NCBI RefSeq assembly: GCF_027744825.2
Contig: NC_071338.1
Span: 25,000,001-25,064,000 of the forward strand
Direction of reading: 5' to 3'
Origin: Synchiropus splendidus
Lineage: Eukaryota; Chordata; Actinopteri; Syngnathiformes; Callionymidae
DNA: 64,000 nt
This document shows, one piece after another, positions 25,123 through 41,849 of this stretch (positions are counted from its first letter, which is position 1; each line of letters begins with the position of its first letter). The notes below the pieces were generated by a model. The model was not told the origin of the DNA. It did not search any database and saw only the letters and a list, made by a program, of their open reading frames with translations. The translations under genes were made by a program, and so were the position numbers.

Positions 25123-28100
25123 ATGGCACCACTGATGTTCCGGGATGCTTTCTGGGTAAGTTAGTCTTTGACTAAATATACTGAAATATTTTCAGAAAAG
25201 TGAGCGAATGAGATGAAGACTACAGTCATGATATAGAACTTTTACGTTGCACTGAATGAGCTTCAATATTCAACACACAGAATCAGCATCAGTTAAAGTC
25301 GTTCTATTGAGGGACAAGTCAGCAACTTAGTTCTGCATTTCAAACCATAATTTGAAGGAAGGAAATGTTGCAAGAGCTGAATGGTTCAACTGTTTTTCGG
25401 TTGGTGAAGGGGCCTGATTTGACCTGCCACGCCGGCTACCAAGCTTTGACTCAACGGCTGCGAGACGGGCGACAAATGTGCAAAGATGTGGAGGACCTTC
25501 TGAAAATGAGGTAGCGAAGGAGGAACACACCCTGCAGAGTTGAGTCTGTGTAGTCAGAATTGGACCCTGTTCGAAGGAGACCGCGACTCAAGTGGATGAG
25601 AACCGTCAATTGGGTTTCCAAAGTTCGCGGCTGCAAGTTAACAGTGTTTCCGCCACAGGGCTGCGGCGGAGGAGAAATATGGGAAGGAACTGGTGACGAT
25701 CGCTCGTAAGGCTGGAGGACACACGGAGATCTGGTAAATATAGAAACAAGCCAATTGCAGCTACAAATACTAACGCAATTTCATCATCATATTCCCTCCC
25801 TCCTTGTTGAGATGAAGTCACATGCGATGCCAAACGCTCGCATTTTCCCACAAACAGGCTTGCGATTCAGATTCCCATGATTGAAATGTTTTATAGACAG
25901 AGCTAAAAAGCAGAACTCACTAGTGCAGCATGCAGTCACCCAAACAATGCACATGGCTGACCACGAAATCTATGTCTCTCCACCCTATTTCTGACACTCT
26001 ACATCCCGACCCTGTGGAAGACATCCGCAGTTACTGTTTTAAATGGTTGTATTAATGAGCTTCTGAGCAACTCCGGACACACACATACACACACAAACAT
26101 TCCCCACCTTTCCCTCTCAGATTCAGCCAATCCAAACGTCCATCTGTCTCCGCCTTCTTGAGGAGCTTTTAACAAAACAATGAGCTCTCACTACACGCTG
26201 CCAGGCAGGAAACTACTCATGGAACATCACCATAAAAATATATATTTTGTGTACCTGACTTATTTTATCATCATTTTTTTATATAACTTCTAAATCTATG
26301 TATTTATTTTGTGCATGTGGGTTCTTTGCACTTGAAATACTCATTTTTGCAACTAAAGCATATTTTGTTGTTTTTTTTTACAAACTAATTTGCAAAGCGC
26401 CTTATTTACCATCATGTTGTTGCAGAACCATAAATGACTGCAATTTTCAATTTAAAAAAAGGAATAAATCAGACCCAAATCCAGGCTTTTTTGGCCGCAA
26501 CAATTTTTAAAAAGTCAGCGAAATCCTGAATGGACTGTCTAAGTAAGGTACAGACAGTAAACTTGTTTTAAACTCCACTGCCTTCCCTCTGCAGCACATT
26601 GAAAGCCTCATTTGAAGAACTCAAAACCCGTGAGTCGCACAGTTTTCACCCTGCAGCTGCCCACATGTCTGTTCTAACAACGAACGTTTCTGCCTACAGA
26701 ACTGGAGAGCATCGGAAACTATCACGTGGAGCTCTCGGAAGCCCTGAGAGAGGAGGTGAAGAAGATCGAGGCGTTCAGGGAACGACAGAAAGAGCAGAGG
26801 AAGAAGGTGAAGGGCCCGTTTTGTTTGACGTCTCCAGGACAAGACAAGAGGGAAAGGTTTCAACTGTCAAGTAATACCGTCACCATTGCATCACATTTGT
26901 CCTGTATTTTTAAATGTTGCTGGACTTGTCCTCCTTGCTAAAACCACCCATGATAGCATGATGATGCAGTGTCAGAAAGTGGAGATGATGAAAGTCAACA
27001 TTTAATATTGAAACTGAAAATCTGACTCATGTTCATGGGTGAAATGACTGACAGAGAAAGATATTGCCGACAGCACTTGAGTGGTGTCAAATGACACCTC
27101 AAATCCTACAAAACTACATGGGAGGGACAAAAATATCCTCACTGACAGAGACTCAGAGCTGCAGTTATATAAGACTTTTTGGACTCTCAATCCATTTTTC
27201 ACACATTAAAGTCCTGTGAATGAGTGACACATTAGGGGACTGTCACAGACTTATTGTCACCTTATTTGGTTCCGCACACTTTCCAGGAAGTTGGCCTTCT
27301 TGAAAACCTCAACTCAATATAACTCGAACAAAGACAGGTGGCTTTCATGCAAATTTCGCCCGACCTTAGATGCAGTTTACAGCAGCGAGTGACAAAACTT
27401 TGCGTTAAAGAATGGACAGTAACAGTAAAGCAGTCGCTTATTAATAATAATTGTTTTGATAATACCATTGAAGAGATGAAAAAACCCTTCCTGTTTTTGA
27501 CCGAGGTGTTGAAGTCTGAGGAAGTTAAGTCACTCACACACTTCACATACGTTGTCACAATTGTTTTAATGAATAGTAAACTCCACTCCAACTTTGTTGT
27601 TCAAAGACAATGTAATATATTATATTATTAATTTCAAGCAAAGCCTCAAACTGAACTTTTAATTTACTTCTTTGTTTTCCCAAAAGTTCGAAAGCATCAT
27701 GGAGAAAATCCAGAAGAACAAAGTGTCTCTGTTCAAGAAAACCATGGAGGTGAACCAAACCTTCATAATTCAACTGCATCAGTTTGAGGTTGACCAGAAA
27801 TCTTTTCACCCTTTCAGTCCAAAAAATACTATGAGCAGCGATGCAGAGAGGCAGACGACGCGGAGCAGGGAGCTGAGAGGAACGCAACGTCAGTCAAACA
27901 CGCTGAGAAGGTACAAGTCTGATTCTACTGCAGAGAGTATGAGGATAGCATTTTCTGAAAGTCTTAAAATTATGGGGAAATTCTGAGACAAGAATGGTCG
28001 CTTTTCAGAAGCCATTAAATTCATGCGGATATTCAGGCACCGCCTTTCAAAAGCTGCACGTGTCCGTGACTCACCAGTGACTTCAGCTGGCTTCAGTTCT

Positions 28101-30914
28101 TACACCTCCTCAAGCACTCCTGAAATACTTCCTAGAAAAAAATAAGAAAGCTATAAGTGGCGGCTGTAAGCAGGGGTACAACAACAAAAAAAATCTGCGA
28201 GACATGTTGATATCTCCCCGCCCACTTGCCGCCATGTTGTCGCACAATTGCCAGAGCCATGGCATATTTTAAGCTGGATCAGAAAATAACTTTTGTCTCT
28301 CCAGTGACTTCCGTTCATATTTTTTGTTAACTTAGGTCCCATGAGGGGGAAGCAGATGGATGTGACTTAGACTTAGATTCCCCCATGCCAGTTGGACGAG
28401 TAGCTTGGCACTGTCAGACTCACTAGCATGCTGCAACACTACTTCCATTAAAATCACTTCCAACAGATGAAACCATATCAATTCAAAGAGTTAAGCACAG
28501 AAGATAGAAGGTACTGACAACCGGTCACATGGGGTGTGGCACTTGACACATTCAGCACTAATGAACTTCTATTAACTTCTGCAGATGGAACTACAATAAT
28601 GTTTTAATTCTGGGTTTTTTTAACTGACAAATACCTGGGCAGGTACAAACAGGCTGTGCCCCTCTCCTTGACAGACATGCCAGAATTTAGCTAGCACAGC
28701 GGCACATGCTTTCCATTTTCCTATTGCACTTTCCTACTACTTCATTGAAAGAGTCGGAAAAGTGGAAAGTGACGGGAAAGTTCCTTGTTTTTAAGAGAAC
28801 GCTAACATGCTCTGGTGTGTTTGAGGTTTCATTTCATTTTCAGTTCTGCATATTTTGTGACCATGTGACTCGCAAAACTGAAACTGAAAGGGTGAACTGC
28901 GCTATTCTCACTTCTGACGGAACAGGGAGGAGGAGAATGAATTTGACTATTTTCACTCATCCAGTCAGAGACGCCGCTTCTGTGCAGTGACAGCGTGTCT
29001 GTTCACCGAGACCTCCCACACGCAGCTCATGCTAGAGTTGATGATTAGCTTCACCAATCCAGGTACGAGGTGGAGGGATGGTCAAAACAAAAAGCTTACT
29101 GGGATTGTGAAAGAAACAGTGAAATAGCATTAGACACAGCAGAAGCTCTGAAAAAAACACTGGTGGTAGTAATGGTAAAGGCAGCAGTGGAATTCAGAGT
29201 CATGGCCGCAGACAACAATGGTGACGCCCAGCTATCATCCAAGCAAGAGTGTCTCCAGTGGCTAAGATGAACGTCTTCTCATTTACAGTATGTCTTTATC
29301 TCTCACCAAGTACAACCTTTTGAAATAGTGACCAAAGTAGAATATTTCATTGAAAAAAATCCTAAAAGCATAGTCCAGAGACACAACTTCAACTTCAGCT
29401 GTTTAGTGTTGATTTCAGTCTCATTGTTCATTTCCTCATTGCTCGCTGGTGTCAGTTTCTGCGGGAGGATGTTGTGGCGACTCTGCATACTGTTTCTGCC
29501 CACATGCTACCCTTCTGTTTTAGCCAGATCTTGAGCCAGCTCAGTGAAGACAGCCATTGTTTTTTAGGAGCTCAACAGTTTGTAGATATAGTGGTCTTGA
29601 AGTGGCCGGGATGAGGACGAAAAAAACACGGCTCTCAGTTGGAAAATTGGGGACTGGCCTGGCTTGATGGAACACAAGAGGCAGAAGAGCTTAAGCATCT
29701 TGGGAACTTGTTCACAAGTGAGGGAATGGCGGAGCTGGATAAGGGCTGCTTCTGTCAGTCTGTCATGAAGAAAGAGCTGAGCCAAAAGCCCTCCAATAAC
29801 AGGTTGCTTTGGAGTCCAAATCTCACCTGCAGTCACAAGCCAGAGGTATCACCAGTGTGCATGAGGTCGGCAGCTTGTCTCCGGAGCAGCTTTGGAGTGG
29901 AAGTACTGGTGGTTTCCTTTCAAACAGAAGTCCTAACTCTTCACCTCTCACATACAGGCACAACTGCGGGCCAAACACTGCCGGCAGGCAGCAACTCAAG
30001 CAGGTACGATCTGAAGCGTTTTCTTCATATGAGACTCACTTTCCGAAGAATACTCTGTCTGGACTTCTGACAGAAAAACAGTACTTGGGAAACATCATTC
30101 ATCTGGAAGGCGCTCGACGGGACTGGGAGGAAACTCACAGAAGCACGTGTGAGGTATCTCCCACCGCTGCTGACCCTCTCACTCACTGTCTATAGTACGT
30201 TAACCATGACGCGCCAACGCTCCAGGTGTTCCAGCAGCTGGAGGGAGATCGAATCAGCCAGCTGAGGTGTGCTTTGTGGGACCACTGCAACCACTTCTCA
30301 GGGCAGTGTGTGAGAGACGACGAGGTGAGACGGTTTTATCAAGCTCATCGACACCAACCCATCACCTCCTGGCTCCTTCCACCAGCTGTACGAGAAGGTG
30401 AGGAAGGTCTTGGAAGAGTGTGACATCACCAAGGACAACAACCACTTCATAGAGACCAAACAAACCGGAACTCATCCGCCAGGTGATTCATGACAGACAC
30501 GAGGACTGATAACAAGCACAGACCCTCAAACTCTGCTCCTCTGAACAGACCCGGTCATTTTTGAGAGCTACTACCAGACTGGCGGGAACAGAGAGGTCCC
30601 AGGGGCAGGAGACGACGTTCCCAGCAGGTGGTTGTTCAAATGGTGAAGAACACTTGCAGGTGTTCTGGACTTGCGTTGAGCTTGGATTCAGAGGAACCCA
30701 TTGACAGTAATAGGGATGTTGATATGTTATAGGTGCTCTCATCCTTTCCTGAGCCCCGCCACGGATGATGCGAACCGTAACAGTGTTCACATTTCACAGC
30801 CAATAGTGGCCTCTGACAGCGACGGTCAGTACTGCACCCAACAGCTTTATTCGACATGCTTCGTTTCAAAGAAGAAAACACAGAGTTGGATCTTTCTTTT
30901 CATTATGTCTACTT

Positions 30915-30986
<72 letters not shown>

Positions 30987-31823
30987 CTGAGATTGAATTG
31001 ATTTTGAAGATTTCTATTTTTGTATTTATTTAATCAATTTAAAAATGGAATCCAATTAATAACAGTTTTTAATGAAGTTCTTTATGTTAATTAATCGATA
31101 TTTTTAATTAACTGATTGTTTTTTTATATATTTGCTAACAAATATATAAATTTAGATATATAAATTTAACAGAATCTGTACACATAAGGTGTGACATCAG
31201 AGAGGAAGTGCTCCAGTCATGTGCTGCATAAAGCGCGCAGCCATTCAGTCTCCATCATGGATGTTTGGGTTGTAATATCACATTGTACAATGAGGTGCAT
31301 TGGGGAAGAAATTTTAATGGCGATTAATCTGTTGATTCAGTGTTTTTCAACACCAAACATGAGCAACGTCTCTGCCCTAATACAAATATTATTTTTCCTG
31401 CTCAGTCATGTTTAGAAACATTATGGAAACATTCATTCAAAGAGTTTTTATTCAACGTTTTACCCGTCAGCCCTTCGGTTACGGTAAACTGCTCTTTGCT
31501 GTGTCAGCAGATGAGCCCTATGAGGACGGTTACGAACCTGTGCAGGACTTGCAGAGCCCAGCGACCCCGGTCCTGACCGACGAGGACAGCTACATTGTTC
31601 TCTTTGACTTTGATGCTCAGGTGACTCACGGTTTGTTAAACAACCGGAGGAGGTATAGAGAGAAACTAAAATTCTTCTCACCGATGATCAGACAGAAGAA
31701 GACCTCACCGTGAGCAGAGGAGACGTGATCCGAGTCTTGGATCGAGGAGAGGACGGCTGGTGGCTGATGGAGAAAAACGGGCAGACTGGACTGGTACCTG
31801 GCAACTATGTGGGCCGGCCATGA
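25123..31823 (+). CDS. pstpip1: PSTPIP1, F-BAR and SH3 domain cytoskeletal adaptor (15 exons)
   Basis: Exons: 25123-25155, 25410-25510, 25659-25733, 26595-26629, 26700-26806, 27687-27749, 27818-27910, 29958-30003, 30074-30153, 30226-30324, 30386-30482, 30549-30627, 30733-30824, 31511-31620, 31692-31823. All junctions are GT-AG with matching phases, giving 1242 nt and 413 aa; human PSTPIP1 is 416 aa as I recall. The product starts [11 protein letters not shown]. An F-BAR domain fills about residues 5-275, with family blocks such as [31 protein letters not shown] and ADDAEQ. A variable linker follows, then a C-terminal SH3 domain. The SH3 separates it from PSTPIP2, which lacks one. The family links PEST-type tyrosine phosphatases, WASP and pyrin to membrane and actin in haematopoietic cells. 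The gene converges on tspan3. Weakest parts: the acceptors of exon 2 (AAG) and exon 13 (TAG, poor pyrimidine tract). The teleost a/b copy is not resolved. Confidence 0.95.
29636..29860 (+). mobile_element. LINE reverse-transcriptase remnant in pstpip1 intron 7
   Basis: The translated phrases [11 protein letters not shown] and [10 protein letters not shown], and the DNA phrase TGGAGTCCAAATCTCACCTG, match the 'KYLGVLFTSEG ... KKELSQKAKLS' segment of a fish non-LTR reverse transcriptase as I remember it. Frames are broken. A second, more decayed copy of the same segment lies at about 62130-62260. Confidence 0.55.
30917..30981. repeat. (TA)n microsatellite in pstpip1 intron 13
   Basis: About 32 uninterrupted TA units. 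Confidence 0.97.
31511..31823 (+). CDS. pstpip1: pstpip1 last two exons encoding the SH3 domain
   Basis: Exons 31511-31620 and 31692-31823, separated by a 71-bp intron. They encode the end of the linker and the SH3 domain (about residues 359-413). The usual ALYDY motif reads VLFDFDAQ here. It is followed by the acidic TEEDLT stretch, the RT-loop segment [17 protein letters not shown] with the paired Trp, and the GLVPGNYV end that forms the proline-binding groove. The protein stops five residues after the GNY motif at TGA 31821-31823. In the family this domain binds WASP and related proline-rich partners. Confidence 0.93.
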
Positions 31824-33045
31824 ATGTCGCTCCCCAACTGAAAAGTTGCACGCCTGAATGGATGTGTTTCCAACCTAGGACTGGTTGCATTAAGACTACT
31901 TTAGAGGCGGTTTTATGAAGTTTCAGTCGAGTTTTATTAAATCATGTCGCACAATTACAGACGTCCCATTTGATTTACTGCAAGTGTGTCAGATTCTGTC
32001 TGTCCTCTGACTTCAGCTCAAGTACAGGAGAAGCACGGTTGTTTCTACTGTATGTAGGAGTGTTTATGAAAAGTCTGGCCACCACGAAGGTAATTACTCT
32101 GCTCTTCAGTCCTCAACTATAAACTCTGATTTGGCCGAAAGAAAAACTAACAGGAGACCAGCACTTCTGCGACTTGAGTAAACGCATTTCCACAACACCA
32201 CTTTGCCAAAGAAGACACGAAACATGACACCTAAGGATGACATCGCGGCCTCAATTGCACTTTCCTCATAAACAATTCCATAGGTTTTGCATCGAAACAT
32301 AAAGACTGCAAACACGTTAAACACAGAAAGCCACTGAGCTCACATGTGACGTCATGAACTTACCTGCGTTCTCCATTCAGCTCCAGATTTAGCAACGTTA
32401 ACCGTTTATATTTCTCAAAACCACAATGGCCGACTTCAATTAAATATCATGCATGTTGCTACAACTCATGTTATTTCATTCAAAATCAAATTAAACACGT
32501 TTTGCCGACACAGTTACTAGCACTTTCTTCTTCACCCGTTCGAGCCCCTCACTGGTGTGAGGACAACACCACCACCTAGCGGCCAATATGATAGTGTAAG
32601 TTTTATGTTTCATGAGAAAACTTTTTTAAGACGTAAAACCTTTTTATTTCTTGACTGATGAAAAATTAAAGACTCTGTTGTTTTGTTTTTAAATCGAAGT
32701 ACTTTAATAAACACTTGCCAACTGTATACTATTAGGGAATAGTTGTTGAAATAAATGGCCCCAAAAAAAGCATAAAATAATACTTTTAAAATGACATTTC
32801 ATGTAAGAAAAGAACTTGAATTTTTATTTTCAAGCAAAAAAAACGAAACAGAAAAACAACAAAAAACACAACTATGGAGACGACACCAAATATTAGAACA
32901 CAATTTCAAAATAAAACTGAAAAAAAATGATACAAAACAAAGTAGAACACATTCTATAGGGGCATGGAGAACATTCATGAACAAGTTGTTTTGTGCAAAA
33001 CTACTACTAACAGAATAAAAAAACAACCACTTTGAAATGAATGTC
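31824..33045. other. Convergent intergenic region between pstpip1 and tspan3
   Basis: Contains the pstpip1 3' UTR and AT-rich sequence with several A-rich and T-rich runs. No coding exon is recognised. The two genes point towards each other across about 2 kb, stop to stop. Confidence 0.6.
31936..31941 (+). terminator. Possible polyadenylation signal of pstpip1 (ATTAAA)
   Basis: ATTAAA lies 113 nt after the pstpip1 stop and is followed by a TGTGTC/CTGTCTGTCC-rich stretch. Later candidates on the same strand are ATTAAA at 32665-32670, followed by TTGTTTTG, and AATAAA near 32705. The sequence alone does not choose between them. Confidence 0.35.
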
Positions 33046-33051
33046 TTTATT
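33046..33051 (-). terminator. Probable polyadenylation signal of tspan3 (AATAAA)
   Basis: TTTATT on the + strand gives AATAAA on the minus strand, about 730 nt after the tspan3 stop codon. That implies a 3' UTR of roughly 0.75 kb. It is one plausible signal; there is no transcript evidence. Confidence 0.4.
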
Positions 33052-33781
33052 TCTTCTCTCTCATATTTACACGTTTGTCCTGCCATTTTTGCGTTGCTAC
33101 CTAAATCTAGAGCTCATTGAAACAGCTTGAAAATATTGAAACAGACGCACAACTTCACCAAAAAAAGTATAAAATAAGTGCTTGTATTTCTCAGTGGCGG
33201 GCGGAAAAATCTGGTTCTTTCGACAAACACAAACATCGTCAGTAACACTGATAATATCCCAGCTAGAAGCATCGGAAGGAGAAAGGTCACAACTCATACG
33301 GGCGGCGGGTCAGTAGTGAAGTCAGATTTGGATTCACAGCATGTCAGTTAAAAAAAACAACACAACAACACAATGAGGTCTGTTCTATATTCATAGTTTT
33401 TAGGATTGACTTTTGGGGTCTCTTTATGTTCACATCTTTACAGCCGCAAATGTGCCCAAAACCACCAGCACTTGAGAAAATACATTCTATACACAACACC
33501 TCCCCAAAAATGAGCTGCTGCTCATGGTCCTCCCTGTGATGTCATCAGCGCGCACGGAAAGAAGCCAATGAGTCATGAAGTAGTGTTTGTAATGAGGACC
33601 GTCAAAGTGGCTGTACAGAGCGAATAAATAAATAATTCTGCCAAAGCTCCGGCCACATCATCAGTGTTCGCTACTCTATCATGGACCGTGTTAGTGTGCT
33701 GGAGCTTGTAATAGAACTACTGCGGGATCTACTGTGGACGCTTCTGGAGATGCTCCCCGGTGTTTCGGCTGGTGATGTCAC

Positions 33782-38156
<4,375 letters not shown>

Positions 38157-38213
38157 TTATGATAATAAAATGGCTTCGGTGGTCCAGCCCCGCTGCGCAG
38201 ATTCCTATGGCCT

Positions 38214-38255
38214 CGACCAATCAGAAGGCCGCAATCAGGAGACGCGGGTCACGTG
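38214..38255 (-). promoter_or_regulatory. Putative tspan3 promoter elements: CCAAT box and CACGTG E-box
   Basis: Upstream of the tspan3 ATG (38084) there is ACCAATCAG at about 38215-38223 and GTCACGTG at 38248-38255, in locally GC-rich DNA. No TATA box was seen close by. The second motif resembles half of the TFEB/CLEAR consensus GTCACGTGAC, which would suit a lysosomal or endosomal membrane protein, but this is inference from motifs only. Confidence 0.35.
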
Positions 38256-38289
38256 GTCGGATGACATCGCCTGTAAACAAAGTTGGATT

Positions 38290-39830
38290 AGGCGTCATCT
38301 TTGATATAACAGCTCTGCATAACGGTTTCAGTGGAAATTCAAGGACAATTGTAATTTTGTGGTTTCCTTGTACATCCAAAAGTATTTAAACGCCAACTTA
38401 AGTTCATAAATAGAAAATAACTGTGAAGTTATTGACATTTCAGCGCTGTTTTTCACCTAAATGATTCGATTTACTAACGTTAATGTATGCATGACGTATA
38501 TGAATCTGACAGGCCTTTTGTGAAGTTTGAACATTTGCGCATTTAATCGCTTTGCATCCATCACGATTTCTTTCTGAACTAGAATGACCATAAATATCCC
38601 ATGAATCCTTGTATATATGTACAGACCCAGGAGTCCGAAAAGTGAGCGGTGAAAATACAGAGGCTGTCAATAGGAGTGGTCAGACAGGACAAGCTCAGAA
38701 ATGAGGAACATGTGGAAAGCTTTTGCCCCCAAAGTCTAGTGTGCTATTTTGAGGATTTTATTCATACGCAGAAGGGAGTCTAATGTTTAATAAGGGAATC
38801 CCTCCAAGTGTTCCAGGCATCGCTGATTCTCACCTGGCCAAGTTGGTGAATTTTACTCTTTCAGAAGGCGATTTAAAGTTGTCCAGACGTCTCAGTGACA
38901 GATCGTAAACCAAGTCTTTACCCAAATCCTCCAGATAATTATCTCATGTCCTGACCTGCTTTCCAGGGGCAAGATTCAATATAACAGTGGAAAATGTCTG
39001 TCAGGTTCACAAACCCTCCACTGTTTGAAGGCTGATGACGTTTGAGTTTGATTTATGTCGGTGCTTATTTGCAACACGTCACTCGCTGGTGCTTTCACTG
39101 TGTACTGTGCTCATGTATGAAGAGGACCAGATTGAGGTCAATGATCTTGGATGAACCCTTAAGTAGTAATGAATGTGAAAAATCAAAATAATGGAGAAAG
39201 TGTTTCCAACTTTATGAGGAAATGATGGATGATTAGATTACCTTTTTATCTTGTTGCTTATCTCCCATGAATCAATTTGTAATAATCATCACACTATTTT
39301 ATGCATCGCACTCATATGAAATATCTACTCAATCTGAGTGAATTTGACTGTCAGAAAAAGTTATTATCATAACATTATATGATAACAAAAATATTAATAA
39401 ATCTCTGTATTGTTGTGAATGTTGTTGAATTATAACCACTAGATGGCGGTGTTTCATCATCAACACTTGTAATGGTAGCAATACAGTATCGGTTTTGGTG
39501 AACGTCTATGAACATGCAAAATGTATGAGTCACAAACAAACGTAAATGGATTTCAGCTCAACAATGCTAAACTTTAAGTTAGACTCCGGCTGTCTCTAGA
39601 TATATGAGACTGCCTTGTTTCTTATGGTGTACTTGTTTGTAGCAAGGACATTCACGTCAGAACTGGAGGTACCGAGTGGACCCACCACCTGCCAGTGTTG
39701 CAAGAAGCCTCTCAAGGTCGTTAATAAAACAAGGATAGATGAGATGGAGTGATGTCACTGAGGACGAGGAGGTGAGTGACAAATCCCATCATGTCATTGT
39801 TCAACATCTGAAGATTCATCATACATTTAA
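38290..39830. other. Intergenic DNA between tspan3 and nmb
   Basis: No coding exon recognised. It is AT-rich unique-looking sequence up to the CAGA/GATA microsatellite at 39832-39961. A short 'ACTAGATGGCGG' phrase near 39440 resembles pieces of small dispersed repeats but is too short to assign. Confidence 0.5.
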
Positions 39831-39831
39831 T

Positions 39832-39863
39832 AGACAGACAGACAGAGAGACAGACAGACAGAC

Positions 39864-39961
<98 letters not shown>
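39832..39961. repeat. (CAGA)n/(GATA)n compound microsatellite
   Basis: An interrupted CAGA run passes into about 24 near-perfect GATA units. Open frames across it (SIYLSIYLS and similar) are repeat artefacts. Confidence 0.97.
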
Positions 39962-39962
<1 letters not shown>

Positions 39963-40139
39963 AATCCAAGATGAGTGTTTTTTTTTTGTTTTTTTTAATG
40001 AGTGGAAACATATTTTTAATAAAAACACATTAGCATTCTATGAATGTCATCACTTGTCATTTATTTCAAATAAATAATTAATAATTCCAAAAAACAACAG
40101 AGAAACTGAATGTCTAAAGCATAATAACTGGAGTGGGCG

Positions 40140-40145
40140 TTTATT
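40140..40145 (-). terminator. Probable nmb polyadenylation signal (AATAAA)
   Basis: TTTATT on + equals AATAAA on the coding strand, 40 nt after the nmb stop codon. This suits a short neuropeptide mRNA. Another TTTATT lies near 40059. Confidence 0.45.
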
Positions 40146-40184
40146 GCTGTCAGTCAGACCATGTTGAGGCTGCGTCCTCATCTG

Positions 40185-40907
40185 TCATTCCCGGCTCCGA
40201 TGGTAGCTCTCCATGATCTTCATCAGCAGCTCTGCCTCCTGGAACAGTGTCAAAGCACGAGAGGGGAATTTTAAATACAGATCAAAGTTTGAAAATAAGG
40301 GCAACATATAAGGCACTTTTGCTTTCGCGTGAACATCCAAGGATTGTTGAAAATTTTATAGTGAAAAAATAACTGACACAAGATCTGGTGGCATGCACTT
40401 ACAACTATGTGCTCAAGGACCAACCAAAAGTACATGGCACACCAGATTTGGGTCCCAGACCTTGTGTTTGACACATGAGGCTAGGATGGAAGGGATTATA
40501 TGTGTGATAAAGAAAGGTTGAACGAGCGAACCTGACTTTTAGAGCGCCTTTCTTGTGACTCCAACACGTCACGTAGAAAATTCAGGAGTAGCTCCGCCAG
40601 CGCCCCCTGCCGGGAGGAGAGCGCCTCCTCCGCTTCTGGCAGAAGAGGAGTCTCCATCACACTCTTTTTGCCCATAAAATGACCTGAAACACAGGTTAAA
40701 ATATTGAGTCCTCGGCTAGTTCAGCAGCAGGGTGAAGCGCTCACCTGTGGCCCACAGGTTCCCTCTGGGGATCACTTTGATTCTGGCAACTTTGTTCCGC
40801 AGCTCCTTCAGATCAAAACTGAATTCGGAGGAAAACGAAAGGAAGGAAAAGAAGAGTAAAGAGGTGAAGACGCCAGAGTGGCGGACGTTGAGCGGGAAGA
40901 GTCTCAT
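40185..40907 (-). CDS. nmb: Neuromedin B precursor (3 exons)
   Basis: Exons: 40907-40745, 40683-40532, 40238-40185; phases match. 369 nt, 122 aa. The first ATG in frame is at 40907. The N-terminus (MRLFPLN..., hydrophobic VFTSLLFFSFLSFSS) is a signal peptide. It is followed by a short spacer and the bombesin-family peptide GNLWATGHFM, split by intron 1 within ATG|H. The next residues, GKK, give the amidation glycine and a dibasic cleavage site. The rest is a C-terminal propeptide ending AELLMKIMESYHRSRE. Amidated neuromedin B signals through the Gq-coupled NMB receptor in feeding, stress and smooth-muscle control. The GHFM rather than GHLM ending identifies neuromedin B and not GRP. The next gene, sec11a, follows on the same strand about 2 kb further on, the human NMB-SEC11A neighbourhood. 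Confidence 0.95.
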
Positions 40908-40932
40908 CTTCGCGTGGGTTGACCAAAGTCTG

Positions 40933-40965
40933 AGGGGCGGCTTCTGCACGCTGCTGCTTTTAAAG
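40933..40965 (-). promoter_or_regulatory. Candidate nmb core promoter: TATA-like box and GC box
   Basis: On the minus strand a CTTTAAAAG sequence (40957-40965) lies 50 nt before the ATG. A GGGGCGG GC box (reads on the + strand) lies at about 40934-40940. A TATA-driven start would leave a 5' UTR of only about 20-30 nt. Motif-based only. Confidence 0.35.
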
Positions 40966-41189
40966 CGCGGCGCTGCTCGGTGGACATGCGCAGACCACTT
41001 TTACGCGTGAAGCTGTTACGCGTTACGCGTGGGACCAACTCACACAAAATATAGCTTACACAACCACGTCAAAACACACACTCCAAATGAACACAAAAAG
41101 CACACATTCAAACATGCAAACGCAAAAGCGTCGCAGCACATAGTAAGCTTGCGTGTTAAGCTTGTTGTGTGTATATGCGCGTGTATATA

Positions 41190-41461
41190 AACATATAAAG
41201 AAGGTTGTTGATGCCGGAGACGGACTACCCTTCTGCATGGAGTTTGCATGTTCTCCCCGAGTGCACGTGGGTTTTCTCCGGGTTCTCCAGTTTACTCCCA
41301 CAGCCCAAAGATTTGCTCACTTGGTTAACTGGACACTGTAAAATTGCCCCCAAGTGTGCATATGTGTGTGGTGTGTCCTGCTATGGACTGGCAACCCTGC
41401 GACCTGGCAACCCTGGACAGGACTGAGCAGTGGTTCATTGACCATGTATGTATGTATGTAT
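41190..41461 (+). repeat. Fish dispersed repeat (SINE/LINE-tail-like) ending in (GTAT)n
   Basis: The phrases 'ATGGAGTTTGCATGTTCTCC', 'GTGGGTTTTCTCCGGGT', 'CTCCCACAGCCCAAAG' and 'GACTGGCAACC' match a repeat I know as very common in teleost genomes. It ends at a short GTAT microsatellite at 41447-41461. It is somewhat diverged. The family name is not certain. Confidence 0.7.
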
Positions 41462-41774
41462 AGACCATCCTGGCATCAGACTCAGGGTCAGAGGCCAAGT
41501 ATTCAGGATGTTTTACACTAAACCAGGCTGCTTTTAAGCACTGCGTGAGGTATGAAGCCAGATATTCCTCCTCTACAGCTACGTCAGAGTCAAGTGGCTG
41601 TAGAAAACCCTTCATTATCTCAGGTACTTAACCAAGATCGTGACATGGAGTTCACCGAGAAGACCCTCTTACAGCAGCTGCCAATTGGGAGACAAGAAGG
41701 TATAGATCGAAACCAAAACAATCTTGCTGGATGGCACTCGAGATGAAACAGAATCCCGGCCACAAACCCTTCAT

Positions 41775-41779
<5 letters not shown>

Positions 41780-41833
<54 letters not shown>
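41780..41833. repeat. (TA)n microsatellite
   Basis: About 26 uninterrupted TA units inside a decayed repeat region. Confidence 0.97.
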
Positions 41834-41835
<2 letters not shown>

Positions 41836-41849
41836 CAGTCCGGCCCTGG

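Noticed and set aside
39832..39961. Regular short repeats that might suggest a CRISPR-like array
   Set aside because: Continuous tetranucleotide microsatellite without spacers, in a vertebrate genome.
40907..40949. Upstream extension of the nmb frame from a non-ATG start
   Set aside because: The upstream codon is GTG; the ATG at 40907 begins a good signal peptide, and the TATA-like box lies just upstream of the extension.
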